Notes: generated from the sequence alone by a model not told the origin. DNA of 64,000 bases from Verrucomicrobiia bacterium (GCA_035577545.1 DATLVI010000004.1:186001-250000), one strand, 5' to 3'. Shown: positions 43,501 to 53,075, counted from the first letter of the stretch. Program-made: numbers and translations.

Positions 43501-43680
43501 GTGGTGCGGTACGCCAGCCTGGCGTTGATCGGTGTCACCTTGCTAAAACTCTTCTTTCATGACCTCGGTCAGTTGGGCCAATTGCAACGCATCGGCGCGT
43601 TTGTCGGCGTGGCGGTGGTCCTGCTGGTCTCGTCGTTCTTGTATCAACGATTCGTGACGGCAGAAGCGAAGGCTGAATGA
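40597..43680 (+). CDS. DUF2339 multi-pass membrane protein
   Basis: The 1027-residue protein has one N-terminal membrane helix ('SIFLLLLLLLLVVVGGPIAL'), a short coiled coil ('RGVRTLETRVDSLQVEVRTL'), a Pro-rich linker (about 68-165) and then about 25 consecutive membrane segments from 'INWEQFMGVKLFAWIGGLAL' onward. 'NWExFxGxKLFAWIGGLALFLG' is the DUF2339 hallmark. AGGAGG lies just before the ATG. The stop overlaps the next gene (ATGA), which encodes DUF3999, the usual partner. The pair is widespread but uncharacterised; an envelope role is inferred from topology. Confidence 0.92.
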   Translation: MDPSIFLLLLLLLLVVVGGPIALFVWLGTKASRADRGVRTLETRVDSLQVEVRTLRDVLRSYEGVSTGSPAAAAPPPKPVTTPFAPLVRVTPLPPPIGQRPPQIVPVNVPETEEATTVPPPIEPPVSQPASSPWEDFAPASERPAASPPAASPPKVSLPSINWEQFMGVKLFAWIGGLALFLGLAFFVKYSFDNNWVSPELRVALGYLIGAGLLVGGLVLTKREYSVLGQTLCATGVLALYANIFASHAYYHLIGVLPAFGLMVLVTAVAFLLAVRLDAQVVAILGLLGGFLTPVLLSTGKDNPLGLFSYLALLDAGLIAVVARKRWNYLVLLAAAGTLLMQIAWTATFFALTKVFIAMGVFLGFEALFLLAFVVTDREDPWVSASTVGMAFAPLAFTLYLLSFGELGAKPWIIFTFVLVADLGLLTLTILRSALAPAHLAAGLAAFFLLSIWTVSYVSGALLNWALGFYLLFAILHTAFPIVLQRLRPGAMPVWWGHLFPLLALVLVMIPVMKLPELGWLVWLCVLALDVVVFALALVTSSVLAIIGALVLTLGATMVWLFKIPAEMSGVPDLLVVIGGFALVFFVVGVFAARRMALKPAGGGVSLPEFPSLPFLSDNVQAQVPALSAILPFLLLIMVVLRMPMTNPSPVFGLAMLLVVLLLGVARWTAAEWLTAISLVCSVALEHAWYEQRFKVDAAVVPLIWYLAFTAVFTIFPFIFRKELENSVVPWAVSALAGPAHFTLVYRLVKAVWPNPMMGLLPAAFALPPLIGLLVLLRIQGPQRLALLAWFGGATLFFITLIFPIQFERQWITIGWALEGTALLWLFHRVPHPGLRLVGVGLLCAAFGRLALNPAVLEYHARSATPILNWFLYAYGLTAICLFVGSRLLAPPRQEVLGGNAQVVLATLGTVLAFLLLNIEIADYFTAPGSHALTFEFSGNFTRDMTYSIAWALYGLVLLVFGIAKKLPVVRYASLALIGVTLLKLFFHDLGQLGQLQRIGAFVGVAVVLLVSSFLYQRFVTAEAKAE

Positions 43681-45650
43681 GACCGCTCCTCATCTATTTC
43701 CTGACCACACTCACGGTTCTCGGCGAGTTGCCGGCCGATTGGAAGAACGCGCAACAATTCGACGTAGCGCGCACCGGATTGATCAAATTAAGTCTACCGG
43801 CCGAAACCGTTGACGCAGCGCGGCCAGGGCTGGAGGACTTGCGCATTTTCGACAGCGCGGGCCGGGAGGTGCCATACCTCATCGAACGCCCGGTTCGGAG
43901 CACGGCACCGGTATTCAGCCCCAAGAAATTCAGTGTCAGCCTCAGCGGACAGGCTACGGTCATCACGCTGGAGACCGGTTCGGCGCAGACGCTCGATGCC
44001 CTGGTTCTCGAATCTCCCGCCTTTGGGTTCATCAAAGCGGTGACGGTGGAAGGCTCGAACGATCAGCACACGTGGCGGCCGCTGGCCAGCGGACAGCCGA
44101 TTTTTCGGCAACCGAATGGCGCCAACCAGTTGCGGGTGGAGTTTCCGGAAGGTACGTGGCCCTTCCTGCGCGTGACGGTGGACGATCGCCGGGCGGAAGC
44201 CATTCCGTTCACGGGAGCAAAGCTGCACGCCGTGACCGCGGGGGCCGCGCCCAGTGAATCCCTGCCCGTCACGATCATGGATCGGACCGAAAGCGATGGC
44301 CAGACGCGGTTGACGCTGGATCTTGGCGCGGCACATCTCACCCTGGCATCGTTGCACTTTGAGACGACTGAGCCGTTGTTCACGCGTTCCGTCACCCTGG
44401 CGGCGCGGCAAGTGGCGGAGAACGCCATCACCGAGCGCGTGTCGGGGCATGACACGGTTTACCGGGTGGACATCGAAGGTTTCAAACGCGCGGAGCGACT
44501 GGACTTACCGCTCGATTTGCCGGTCGAAGGGCGCGAGTTGTTGGTACTGATCGATAATGCCGACAGCCAGCCGTTGCAGATCTCCACGGTGCGGGCGACA
44601 CGGCGACCGGTGTTCGCGGTATTCCTGGCGCAACAAACTGGCCGTTATCAGTTGGTCACCGGCAATCCGCATTGCGCCGCACCGCGGTATGATCTGACCG
44701 GACTGCGCGGGACACTCGCCACCGCACCGAGTATTCCGATTGCATCGTTATCGCTCAGTGCTCTGGCGGCCAACCCGTCGTACCACCCGACCGAATCACT
44801 CCCGGAGATTCAGGATTTGGGAACCGCGCTGGACACGGCAGAGTGGGGATATCGCAAGGCGGTCAAATTGACACGCGTGGGTGTCCAGCAACTGGATTTG
44901 GACCTGGATGTGTTGGCGCGCGCCGACGCAACGTTTCAAGACCTCCGATTACTGCGGGATGGCAAACAGCGGCCGTATATTCTGGAGCGCACTTCCATTT
45001 CACGCAAGCTGGTGCCGGAAGTGTCGTCGGCGAATGATCCGAAACGTCCCACGGTCAGCCGTTGGATGATCAAGCTGCCGCACACGGACCTGCCGATCGC
45101 GCGGTTGACGGCCGAATCAACGAGCACGCTGTTCCGTCGCCAGGTCACCCTCACCGAGCAGCCGGCAGACGAGCGTGGGGAGAAATACGACCGTCAACTC
45201 GGCCAGGCGACGTGGGTGCGCACACCACCGGCGACAAAAACGCCGCTGGAACTGATCGTGAACGTTCGGCCGTCGACAGACATCTTGATTTTGGAAACAG
45301 ACAATGGGGACAACCCGCCGATTGCCCTCGCCAACATCCAGCTTTTCTATCCGGTGACGCGGGTGTTGTTCAAGGCGCCGGCGGAGCCGTCAACGTACCT
45401 GTACTACGGCAATCGCGACGCAGCCTTCCCACAGTACGATCTCGACCTGATTGCGCCGCGATTGCTGGCGGAAGAGAAGTCGGTCGCTTCACTGTCGGCA
45501 GAAGAACCCCTGAAGAAATCGTCCGCGGGCGAGCTTTTCCAGATTTCCGGCACGAAGAACATTATCTTTTGGGTGGCGCTCAGCGTGGTGGTGCTGGTGT
45601 TACTCGTTGTGATTGCCAGGCTTCTACCGAAACCACCCCCCGCCAACTGA
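43677..45650 (+). CDS. DUF3999 exported/membrane protein
   Basis: The 657-residue protein has a short signal ('LLIYFLTTLTVLGELPADWK'), a long beta-rich extracytoplasmic region with two related halves, each opening with a 'L.V.......LRIFDSxGREVPYL' type stretch ('LRIFDSAGREVPYLIERPVR' and 'LRLLRDGKQRPYILERT'), and a single C-terminal membrane helix ('IIFWVALSVVVLVLLVVIAR'). This is the DUF3999 family. It overlaps the DUF2339 gene by 4 bp, so the two are made together and probably form one complex. The substrate or signal is unknown. Confidence 0.9.
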   Translation: MRPLLIYFLTTLTVLGELPADWKNAQQFDVARTGLIKLSLPAETVDAARPGLEDLRIFDSAGREVPYLIERPVRSTAPVFSPKKFSVSLSGQATVITLETGSAQTLDALVLESPAFGFIKAVTVEGSNDQHTWRPLASGQPIFRQPNGANQLRVEFPEGTWPFLRVTVDDRRAEAIPFTGAKLHAVTAGAAPSESLPVTIMDRTESDGQTRLTLDLGAAHLTLASLHFETTEPLFTRSVTLAARQVAENAITERVSGHDTVYRVDIEGFKRAERLDLPLDLPVEGRELLVLIDNADSQPLQISTVRATRRPVFAVFLAQQTGRYQLVTGNPHCAAPRYDLTGLRGTLATAPSIPIASLSLSALAANPSYHPTESLPEIQDLGTALDTAEWGYRKAVKLTRVGVQQLDLDLDVLARADATFQDLRLLRDGKQRPYILERTSISRKLVPEVSSANDPKRPTVSRWMIKLPHTDLPIARLTAESTSTLFRRQVTLTEQPADERGEKYDRQLGQATWVRTPPATKTPLELIVNVRPSTDILILETDNGDNPPIALANIQLFYPVTRVLFKAPAEPSTYLYYGNRDAAFPQYDLDLIAPRLLAEEKSVASLSAEEPLKKSSAGELFQISGTKNIIFWVALSVVVLVLLVVIARLLPKPPPAN

Positions 45651-45658
45651 CGCCTCCA

Positions 45659-46690
45659 TTAAAACAGTGTTCTTTGGATGAACCAGTAGCTTCCCAACAG
45701 CGCAATCACCACCGAACACGCAGGCACCCAACGAGCGACGAATACCGGCCGTTGTCGCAAACTCCAAATCATCGGCAGAACAATCGCGGCAATAGAGATT
45801 TGTCCGAGTTCGACGCCAAGGTTGAACGAGAGCAATGGAATGACCGCGTGCGTGCCATGCAGACCGATGCCCAGGTCGCGGAGCACAGTGGCGAACCCAA
45901 GGCCGTGAACCAACCCAAAGCCGAAGGTGAGCAACCAGCGCTTATCAAGATTGTGGTGCCAGATATTTTCGATGCCCACGTAGACGATGGAAGCCGCGAT
46001 CATCGGTTCCACGATCGCGGACGGCAAGGAAACGATGTTGAATGTCGCCAATGCCAGCGTGATGGAGTGGGCCACGGTGAATGAGGTGATTATTTTGGCG
46101 GCGGTGCGAAAGCTGCCACCGATCAGGAGAAGTCCGAACAGGAAAAGCAGGTGATCGTAGCCGGTCAGGATGTGTTCGACCCCGAGGAGCAGGAATTTGC
46201 GAAAGGTAAACTGTTCCGGGTTGGCTGTCAGAGTGACGACAACCGAGTTGTGCTGGCTATCCAATATTTTTTCCGCAAGTAGTTTTCCCCCGGCGTCGTG
46301 GAGGGTGAAATACTGGCGGTGGCCCCGCGCGAGTCTGTCGAAATCCGTTGCACGAATCTCCAATGGCATCCCAGGCGTGACTGGAAAAGTCAGATAGAAG
46401 TGAACGGCGTTGCTGTCGTCGGTCTCAATTTGCGCCTGCAGCGGAGGGACGATCCGCCCATTGACGCGAACTTCAAGCACAGTGGGCTTGGCGGCGGGAT
46501 CAACATCTTTACGTGAAAAAGTGACGTGGGCGCGAAGCGTGCCACCGTCAAAATTCAGGTCGGCGGCACTGAGGCCCGGGTCGTGTGCGAAGACGGGCAC
46601 AGCCGCTGCCAGCCACACGAGGAGCAACAGGGGCACGGCAAGCCGTGCCCCTGCGCCGTGATGTTTACGGATGGGTGTGGTTGCGTCCAT
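45659..46690 (-). CDS. HupE/UreJ-like membrane protein
   Basis: The 343-residue protein has a signal peptide ('LAVPLLLLVWLAAAVPVFAH'), a beta-rich domain after it (about 35-165) and six or seven membrane segments with 'LGVEHILTGYDHLLFLFGLL', 'SFTVAHSITLALA', 'VEPMIAASIVYVGIEN' and 'GFGLVHGLGFATVL'. The His/Asp/Glu-rich motifs are those of HupE/UreJ_2 proteins, linked to nickel or other metal transport, although many family members lie far from any nickel enzyme. Its start overlaps the DUF4331 gene by 26 bp. It is the last gene of a three-gene cassette. Confidence 0.88.
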   Translation of the reverse strand: MDATTPIRKHHGAGARLAVPLLLLVWLAAAVPVFAHDPGLSAADLNFDGGTLRAHVTFSRKDVDPAAKPTVLEVRVNGRIVPPLQAQIETDDSNAVHFYLTFPVTPGMPLEIRATDFDRLARGHRQYFTLHDAGGKLLAEKILDSQHNSVVVTLTANPEQFTFRKFLLLGVEHILTGYDHLLFLFGLLLIGGSFRTAAKIITSFTVAHSITLALATFNIVSLPSAIVEPMIAASIVYVGIENIWHHNLDKRWLLTFGFGLVHGLGFATVLRDLGIGLHGTHAVIPLLSFNLGVELGQISIAAIVLPMIWSLRQRPVFVARWVPACSVVIALLGSYWFIQRTLF

Positions 46691-48140
46691 TGTGCGGTGT
46701 GCTCTCGTACGGGAACACGCTGCTGTAGGTCACGTCATTCGAGATCACGCCATCGCCGGGTGGGAACGTGTTGACGACCGGCGGCGTGACCTTCAGGTCG
46801 CTCAACAGCGCGTCGATGGTGATGTCGACAGGATCATCTCCGAAACGACGGCCGTTGGGCCAGCCTCCGGGAATGAAGCCGCCGTTGCCGAACGGATCCT
46901 GAATATTACTCTTCAGGACGTCCCCGCCGAAAACGCCCAACCGCGAGAAGCCAGTGGACTCGTCGTTGCCTCCCGTGGTTGTCAACCGCGCCGCCGGCGT
47001 TGAAAGATCGACCTTGATGAGATCAGGGATGAAAATCCCGGCGATATCGGTTCGGCCGGTCGTGATCACCGGATCGGTGCCGCCGAGCAGGATCGCGTTG
47101 ATCAACCCTGCCAGTTCCGGCGTGAGCGCGTACTTTTTGAACAAAGTCGCATCGTCGCTCGGGCTGGTGCGGCTGTAAAGGTCCTTGTCCGCGAGGGCAA
47201 CGAGCCCTTCATTGAATAGCGGATTGCCCTGCCGCGCGACCTGCACCCAGTTGCCGGCAAGTTTGTCCTCTTTCTTGGTCGGGTTGTTGCTGAGGATCCG
47301 GATGCTTTGGCGGCTGGTTGTGGCATAGACCCCGACCACTTGCTGGTCGCCACCCAATTCGCTCACTGGAATCTCCAGCGCCATGAGGTGAATGTTGAAT
47401 CCGCCTTGCGCGTCCTTGCCGGGGTTACGGAGGTTCAAAATGTCAAAGATCGACAGAACATCCGAATAGAATCCATCGTCCCTCTGGCCCGCGAAAGCAA
47501 CATACCCGCCACTGAGATTGGTGACCGCCTCGGCTGTGTATCGATCCAGGCTGGCCGAATTCGTCACACCTTCTTTGGCCGGATTATTTCCGTCATCGCC
47601 CTGGTTGTAATATGGCGTGGCAATGCCCTCGTTGTTGGGCGGAACGATGCCTGTCCCGAGAACGGTGATGCCTTGCTTGCCCTTGATGCGGTGATCCACT
47701 TTCGTGACCGTATAGGTCTGAACCAGATTTTGATTCGCGTCACCGACGTGTTGAATAACACCCAGATAGGACTGCAGAATCGTGGCTGTATTCTTGAAAG
47801 TTGTGTTGAACCGGAACTGATAGCTGACAGTCGCGCGGCCCGCCGCGACGTCGCTACCGAGCGCGACGTGAATCTGATACAACACATTGTCATCGAAGTT
47901 GTACTTGTTCGGCCCGATGCCGGGCTCTTCAAACGGGTATACTCCCAGCGCAACGACGAGATGCTTCGGGCTATTCGTGTCGTCCTGATCCACGAACGCG
48001 TACACGTCGGTTGTATTGGCCGGTGGATCGAGCACGATCAAGGGCGCGTCCATATGGCTGGAGGCAAATACCGGACTGCTCGCCAGTGCCAGCGATACGA
48101 TCGCGGCTCCCACGTGCAGTTTGTTAGTGAGTTTTCTCAT
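46665..48140 (-). CDS. DUF4331 exported protein
   Basis: A 491-residue protein with a signal peptide ('LHVGAAIVSLALASSPVFAS') directly followed by the DUF4331 opening 'SHMDAPLIVLDPPANTTDVY' and 'AFVDQDD', then 'NLVVALGVYPFEEPGIGPNK'-like sequence, 'GFNIHLMALEIPVSELGG' and 'DLYSRTSPSDDATLFKKYAL'. The family is exported, lacks a known activity and is often found with TPR and HupE-like proteins, as here. An AGGAGA ribosome site precedes the ATG. Confidence 0.9.
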   Translation of the reverse strand: MRKLTNKLHVGAAIVSLALASSPVFASSHMDAPLIVLDPPANTTDVYAFVDQDDTNSPKHLVVALGVYPFEEPGIGPNKYNFDDNVLYQIHVALGSDVAAGRATVSYQFRFNTTFKNTATILQSYLGVIQHVGDANQNLVQTYTVTKVDHRIKGKQGITVLGTGIVPPNNEGIATPYYNQGDDGNNPAKEGVTNSASLDRYTAEAVTNLSGGYVAFAGQRDDGFYSDVLSIFDILNLRNPGKDAQGGFNIHLMALEIPVSELGGDQQVVGVYATTSRQSIRILSNNPTKKEDKLAGNWVQVARQGNPLFNEGLVALADKDLYSRTSPSDDATLFKKYALTPELAGLINAILLGGTDPVITTGRTDIAGIFIPDLIKVDLSTPAARLTTTGGNDESTGFSRLGVFGGDVLKSNIQDPFGNGGFIPGGWPNGRRFGDDPVDITIDALLSDLKVTPPVVNTFPPGDGVISNDVTYSSVFPYESTPHNGRNHTHP

Positions 48141-48176
48141 TGTGCTTCTCCTTTATTTTGGTGTGTTGATTGGTTC

Positions 48177-49502
48177 TCAGTGAGTACGTAGCGCCGCGAG
48201 AATTGGTTCGCTTCTTTGCAACGCCGCCAACTGTTCCCGCTCCGACGGCAGCAACATGTGTTGCAGCGCGTTGGCCTTCGCGAGCCAGCGCGCCGCTTCG
48301 GCAACATCACCCGTTCTCTGCGCGATTACAGCGGCGTGGAAAAACAGCCGCGCATCCTGCGTCCCTGCCGCCAGGGCTTTCTGACTAAACCCGCGGGCCT
48401 TGTCAGCCTGACCGGCGGCCTGCAGCGCCCACGCAACCGCGTCGAGCGTGAAGACATCCGCGCGGGTATCCAATTCGTCTTCGGCGAGCCGCAGCGCCGT
48501 TGTCGTATCCTGACCGGCGGTGGCGAGGTAGAGCGCGTACGTTCGCGGATCATCAGCAGCGCCCCGCTGCCTGAGTTGCTCATCGACACGTTCCGCTTCA
48601 TTCGTCGCGCGGCCCGCCTTTCGCAACACCTCCAGCAAGACCCAATGATATTCGGGCAGTGGATTTAGCTGGGCGGCTCGCGTAAGAGGCATCACGGCCT
48701 CCGCTGTTCTTTCCTGAGCGAGCATGAGACGTCCCCGGGCCAGCAGCGCCGGCGGGTAGTCGGGCTGCAGGGCAACAGCCTCTTCAATCAGTGAGGAGGA
48801 TTTTTCGAATTTACCAGCCTGCAATTCGTACAGCGCCAAACGAACACGGAACCATGCGGCGGACTCAGGATCACCCGAGCCACTCGCGTCCACGGCCATT
48901 TGCATCGATTGAATCGCGCCCTCGAGATCACCCGTGAGCCACCGCATGTGCGCGGCGCGGCTATACGCCTGGGGCGTCGGCTTCTGGTCCATCATTTTCT
49001 GGTAGGCGTCGACGGCTTCGCCGAGTTTGCCCTGTTCCATCAGCACGTCACCGAGCAAACCGTAGTCGAAAGCCAGGCCCCGTTTGGCGACAAGTTCGCG
49101 CGCGAGCGCTTCCGAATCCTTGAAGCGATGTAGACTGTGCAGCACATGGCCGCGCAATAACATCGCTTCGAGGCTCTCCGGTTTCTTGCTTTCCATGCAA
49201 GCGGCGCATTGTTCCGCCAGTTTGTAATACCCGGGATCGAAGCTTTCACGCGCCTTGCCGACGAAAAGCCAGCCAACTCGTTCCAGGTAGGGAAGAGGAT
49301 CGACGGATTCGCGCGCTTTCTGTTGCAACCGCGCAATTTCACGAGCGGCCTTGCTGTCGCCAACTTGCGGCGTCAAAGCCATGGCGCAGGGATCGGGCGG
49401 TTTGATTGAAGCGACGGAAGGATTGACGGACTTCCCGCAGCCGACAAATGCCGAGGATGCCAGCAGGAGTCCCACAGAAATGTATTTGATTTGGTTCGCC
49501 AC
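48177..49502 (-). CDS. TPR-repeat lipoprotein
   Basis: A 441-residue protein with a lipoprotein-like signal ('ISVGLLLASSAFVGCGKS', Cys at about 22) and some ten TPR-like helix pairs ('LLRGHVLHSLHRFKDSEALA', 'LGDVLMEQGKLGEAVDAYQK', 'LARGRLMLAQERTAEAVMPL'). It would be anchored to a membrane and act as a protein-interaction scaffold. It lies 36 bp before the DUF4331 gene on the same strand. The recurring TPR-DUF4331-HupE order suggests a functional unit whose substrate is not known. Confidence 0.85.
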   Translation of the reverse strand: MANQIKYISVGLLLASSAFVGCGKSVNPSVASIKPPDPCAMALTPQVGDSKAAREIARLQQKARESVDPLPYLERVGWLFVGKARESFDPGYYKLAEQCAACMESKKPESLEAMLLRGHVLHSLHRFKDSEALARELVAKRGLAFDYGLLGDVLMEQGKLGEAVDAYQKMMDQKPTPQAYSRAAHMRWLTGDLEGAIQSMQMAVDASGSGDPESAAWFRVRLALYELQAGKFEKSSSLIEEAVALQPDYPPALLARGRLMLAQERTAEAVMPLTRAAQLNPLPEYHWVLLEVLRKAGRATNEAERVDEQLRQRGAADDPRTYALYLATAGQDTTTALRLAEDELDTRADVFTLDAVAWALQAAGQADKARGFSQKALAAGTQDARLFFHAAVIAQRTGDVAEAARWLAKANALQHMLLPSEREQLAALQRSEPILAALRTH

Positions 49503-49578
49503 GCTTTCTCCCGATTGCTTACATAAGACAATACGAATCTGGCAATCGGTTGGATTGGCGTGCGGACGAAATCGTGAA

Positions 49579-52500
49579 TTATGGGAGATGCGTCGAGGAA
49601 GCGGTCAAACCTGTAGCCAATTCCCGCACCTTACGTAGATCCAACTTCCCGGTGCCGAGGTAGGGGAGGGCGTCGATGTGGAAGAATTGGTCGGGGCGCG
49701 GCTTCCAAAGGTTGGGGAGGTCGGAGGCGACGAGTTTTTCGAGGACGGGTAGGAGCTGGCTGTCGCCGAGAGTGTGCAGCACGACGAGGCGTTCGCCTTT
49801 CTTTTCGTCGGGCACGCTGGTGACGGCGAATGTTTGTTCGGTGACGCCCGCGAGTTCGTGGAGTTTCTCCTCGATTTTGATGTGCGGGACCATTTCGCCG
49901 CCGATTTTGCTGAATCGGGTGAGGCGATCCGTGATCATCAGAAAGCCGTCTTCGTCGAGCGTGGCGATGTCACCGGTGACATACCAGCCATCGCGGATGA
50001 CTTCTGCTGTCTTCTCGGGTTTGCCGAGATAGCCTTTCATGACGTTCGGCCCGCGGATTAGCAGGAGGCCGGGTTGGCCGACGGGCAACGGTTGGAAGGT
50101 GTCAGGGTCGACGATGCGCACACTAATGGCAGGCAGCGGATGGCCAATCTTGCCGCGCTTGGCGCCAACCTGGCGGAAGCCGGCGGCGCGAAAGTCGCGC
50201 GTGTTCACGGTCACGGCCGGCGAACATTCGGTGAGGCCGTAGGCTTCGAGCGGACGAATACCGAATTTGTCCTCGAAGGCCTGCGCCACGCGGTCGGGCA
50301 GCTTCTCCGCGCCGGTCATCACGAATTGCAAGCTGCCGAAATCTTCCGGCTCGCAGCCGCGATTGTACATTTGCAAGAAGGTCGGCGTCGCGAGCAGGAA
50401 CGTCACTTTGTACTGCCTCACCAGCGCGCCGATCACCTTGGCGTCGAGCGGGCTGACGTGGTACACCACGCCGACCCCGAGAACGGCGGGGACGACCAGT
50501 GTTCCGGTGAATCCAAACGAATGGAAGAACGGCAGAACGCCGAGCACGCGATCCTGTCCACCAAACGCGAACGTCTGCCCCATCTGCTCGGCGTTGGAGA
50601 CGATGTTGTAGTGCGTGAGCATCACGCCCTTCGGATCGCCGGTGCTGCCGCTGGAGAAAATGATGGTGGCCAGGTCGTCGAGCGAACCCTTCCTTTCGCG
50701 ACCGAGTGCGCGCTCCAACAAACGAAACGGCAAGAGCCACGTCATTAGGGCAGCCGTCAGCTTCTCGCTGAATCCTGGTTTGTCGGCGAGTTCTTCCAAC
50801 AGGATGGTTTTGCCGGGTACGGTGAGTTTGAGCTTGCTGAGGAATTCTTTGGAAGTGACGACGGTTTGCAGGCCACATTGACGAGCGCAGGAGGCGATGA
50901 CTTCGTCGTTGGCGGTGTAGTTGAGGTTCACGGGCACCTTGCCCATGAGCAACACGGCGTAATTCACGATCGCACCGGCCACGGACGGCGGCATAAGGAT
51001 GCCGACCATTTCCTGTCCCGCCCACACGGGGCGCAGGCGTCGCGCGAGCAGGATCGTGCGGGTCAGCGCCGCACCGAAGGACAGTTTTGGAACACGCGCG
51101 TCGGCCATGAAGAAGCGGCGGGGATGGTGGCGCGCTTTGCGCACGAAAGCACACGGGACAGTCATCATCAGCTTCTTGCGATGTTGCCACGCCTCGGTGT
51201 TGAGTTCCTGCACGCGTTGGCGCACCTCGAACGGGGTCGCGGTGGGTGGCATCGGTTTGCCGAAGCTGACCGTCACGGGATATGGAATGTAGCGGGGCAC
51301 TTTCCAGAGGAAGCGTTTCTTCTCGTAGCTGAAGATGCTGCCCCAGACGTGGTCGAGACAGATAGGGATGATTGGCGCATCCACGTCTTTCATGATGCGT
51401 TCGAAACCGCGGCGGAAGGGAAGCATTTGTCCGATGCGGGTGATTTGTCCCTCAGCGAAGATGCAGACGACCTCGCCGTTCTTGATGGCTTCACTCGCTT
51501 CCCGGAGGGACTTGATCATCTCGCGCGGGCGCAGTTGCGACGAGATGGAGATCGCCTTCATCGCCTTGGCGAACGGTTTAACCAACCAATGATCGTAGAT
51601 GTCCTTGAACATGATCGCGCGGATCATGCGGTCGGTGGAACCGATCAGCAGCAGCGCGTCGACGAAGGAAACGTGATTGCAGACGAACAACGCGCCGCCG
51701 CGTTCGGGAATATTGTCGCGCCCTTCGACGCGCAGCCGATAGACCGAATGAGTGAATACCCACACGAACAGGCGCAAGAGTGAATCGGGCAATAACCAAA
51801 CCACATACGCGGTGGCAATCAGCGTCATGATCGCGGTCACGATGAATACATGGTGGGGTGTGAAGTTAAGCTGCGAGATCAGCACCCAGTACACGCCCGC
51901 TGCGGCGAAGATGCCGACGAACGAGAGCAGATTGCTCGCGGCGAGCACGGCTCCCCGTTGTTCCTTGCTGGGACGGTGCTGCAGCAGCGCGGAGATCGGC
52001 ACGATGAAAAAGCCGCCGAAGAACCCGAGCGCGCCGAGCAACGGCCAGAGGGAGTGGAACGTTTGATTGGGTCGACCCAACACGAAGCTGAAGACCGTCA
52101 AGCCCAGCGCGCCGAGCGGCACCAGGCCATACTCGATCTTGCCTCCGGACAAATAGCCTGCCGCGAAGCTGCCCACGCCGATGCCGAGCGCGAGCGCGAC
52201 GACGAGCAGGCTCGTGCTTTTTTCCGCAAGATGCATGCGATCGCCGAGATCGAATACGCCTTGAAAGACGAGCTGGCCGACAAACGAGAAATAAATGTTA
52301 CCGAGGCAGGCCAGCCACAACACACGATCTTGGCGCATGAGTTGGATCTGCGAGGCCAGATCGCCGAGAAAATTCCCGTTAAACTCCTGCGTTGGGGCCG
52401 CCGCGGGCACACGGGTGATGCCCAAACTCGTAACGAGTCCGACAACCGCGAGTATGATCAAGATGAACCCGATCCAGATCAGCTGCGATTTGAATGAATC

Positions 52501-53001
52501 GAAAAGAAACCCGCCCGCAGCCGCCCCGAGGATGATGGCGAGGAAGGTGCCCAGTTCGAGGATACCATTGCCCCATGACAATCGTTTCTCAGGCAAAAGT
52601 TCCGGCAGCGAACCGTACTTCGACGGCCCGAAGATGGCGCTGTGCGTGCCCATCAGGAAAATCGCGGTCATCCCCATCCAGAGATTGTTGAGGAGGAAGG
52701 CGGCGGTCGCAAAGGACATGATCGCGATCTCGAAAATTTTCACGCCGATGGTGACCGTACGTTTGCTGTAACGGTCGGCGAGGAAACCGCCCGCCATCGA
52801 AAAGAGGATGAAAGGCAGGGAGAATACGCCGGTCGCTATTGGCAGCAGCGATTTGTGCCAGAAAGGCGGCAGCGCAAGGCTCAACCCGAAAAACGTGACC
52901 ACGGTCTTCAGCGCGTTGTCGCTAAACGCGCCCTGGAACTGCGTGACGATCAAACTCCAAAAACCGCGCCGCCAGGGTTGTTCGGGGGTGTTCGTGGTCA
53001 C
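49579..53001 (-). CDS. aas: LplT-PlsC-Aas fusion: lysophospholipid transporter / acyltransferase / acyl-ACP synthetase
   Basis: A 1140-residue fusion. Residues about 10-410 are a 12-helix MFS transporter like LplT ('FQGAFSDNALKTVVTFFGLS', 'GGFLADRYSKRTV'). Residues about 420-620 are a PlsC acyltransferase with H-x4-D in 'CNHVSFVDALLLIGS' and 'CIFAEGQITRIGQ'. Residues about 640-1130 are an AMP-forming acyl synthetase with 'TIIFSSGSTGDPKGVMLTHY', 'EAYGLTECSPAVTVN' and 'GWYVTGDIATLDEDGF'. In E. coli LplT and Aas are separate proteins that import and re-acylate lysophospholipids at the inner membrane. Here one protein would do all steps. Confidence 0.93.
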   Translation of the reverse strand: MTTNTPEQPWRRGFWSLIVTQFQGAFSDNALKTVVTFFGLSLALPPFWHKSLLPIATGVFSLPFILFSMAGGFLADRYSKRTVTIGVKIFEIAIMSFATAAFLLNNLWMGMTAIFLMGTHSAIFGPSKYGSLPELLPEKRLSWGNGILELGTFLAIILGAAAGGFLFDSFKSQLIWIGFILIILAVVGLVTSLGITRVPAAAPTQEFNGNFLGDLASQIQLMRQDRVLWLACLGNIYFSFVGQLVFQGVFDLGDRMHLAEKSTSLLVVALALGIGVGSFAAGYLSGGKIEYGLVPLGALGLTVFSFVLGRPNQTFHSLWPLLGALGFFGGFFIVPISALLQHRPSKEQRGAVLAASNLLSFVGIFAAAGVYWVLISQLNFTPHHVFIVTAIMTLIATAYVVWLLPDSLLRLFVWVFTHSVYRLRVEGRDNIPERGGALFVCNHVSFVDALLLIGSTDRMIRAIMFKDIYDHWLVKPFAKAMKAISISSQLRPREMIKSLREASEAIKNGEVVCIFAEGQITRIGQMLPFRRGFERIMKDVDAPIIPICLDHVWGSIFSYEKKRFLWKVPRYIPYPVTVSFGKPMPPTATPFEVRQRVQELNTEAWQHRKKLMMTVPCAFVRKARHHPRRFFMADARVPKLSFGAALTRTILLARRLRPVWAGQEMVGILMPPSVAGAIVNYAVLLMGKVPVNLNYTANDEVIASCARQCGLQTVVTSKEFLSKLKLTVPGKTILLEELADKPGFSEKLTAALMTWLLPFRLLERALGRERKGSLDDLATIIFSSGSTGDPKGVMLTHYNIVSNAEQMGQTFAFGGQDRVLGVLPFFHSFGFTGTLVVPAVLGVGVVYHVSPLDAKVIGALVRQYKVTFLLATPTFLQMYNRGCEPEDFGSLQFVMTGAEKLPDRVAQAFEDKFGIRPLEAYGLTECSPAVTVNTRDFRAAGFRQVGAKRGKIGHPLPAISVRIVDPDTFQPLPVGQPGLLLIRGPNVMKGYLGKPEKTAEVIRDGWYVTGDIATLDEDGFLMITDRLTRFSKIGGEMVPHIKIEEKLHELAGVTEQTFAVTSVPDEKKGERLVVLHTLGDSQLLPVLEKLVASDLPNLWKPRPDQFFHIDALPYLGTGKLDLRKVRELATGLTASSTHLP

Positions 53002-53075
53002 TGGACGCCGATGCTATCGACGTTCTGCGTGTGATTCAAGCCGCGAGCGTTTGGCTGCCCCGAAGCCTTGACGGC

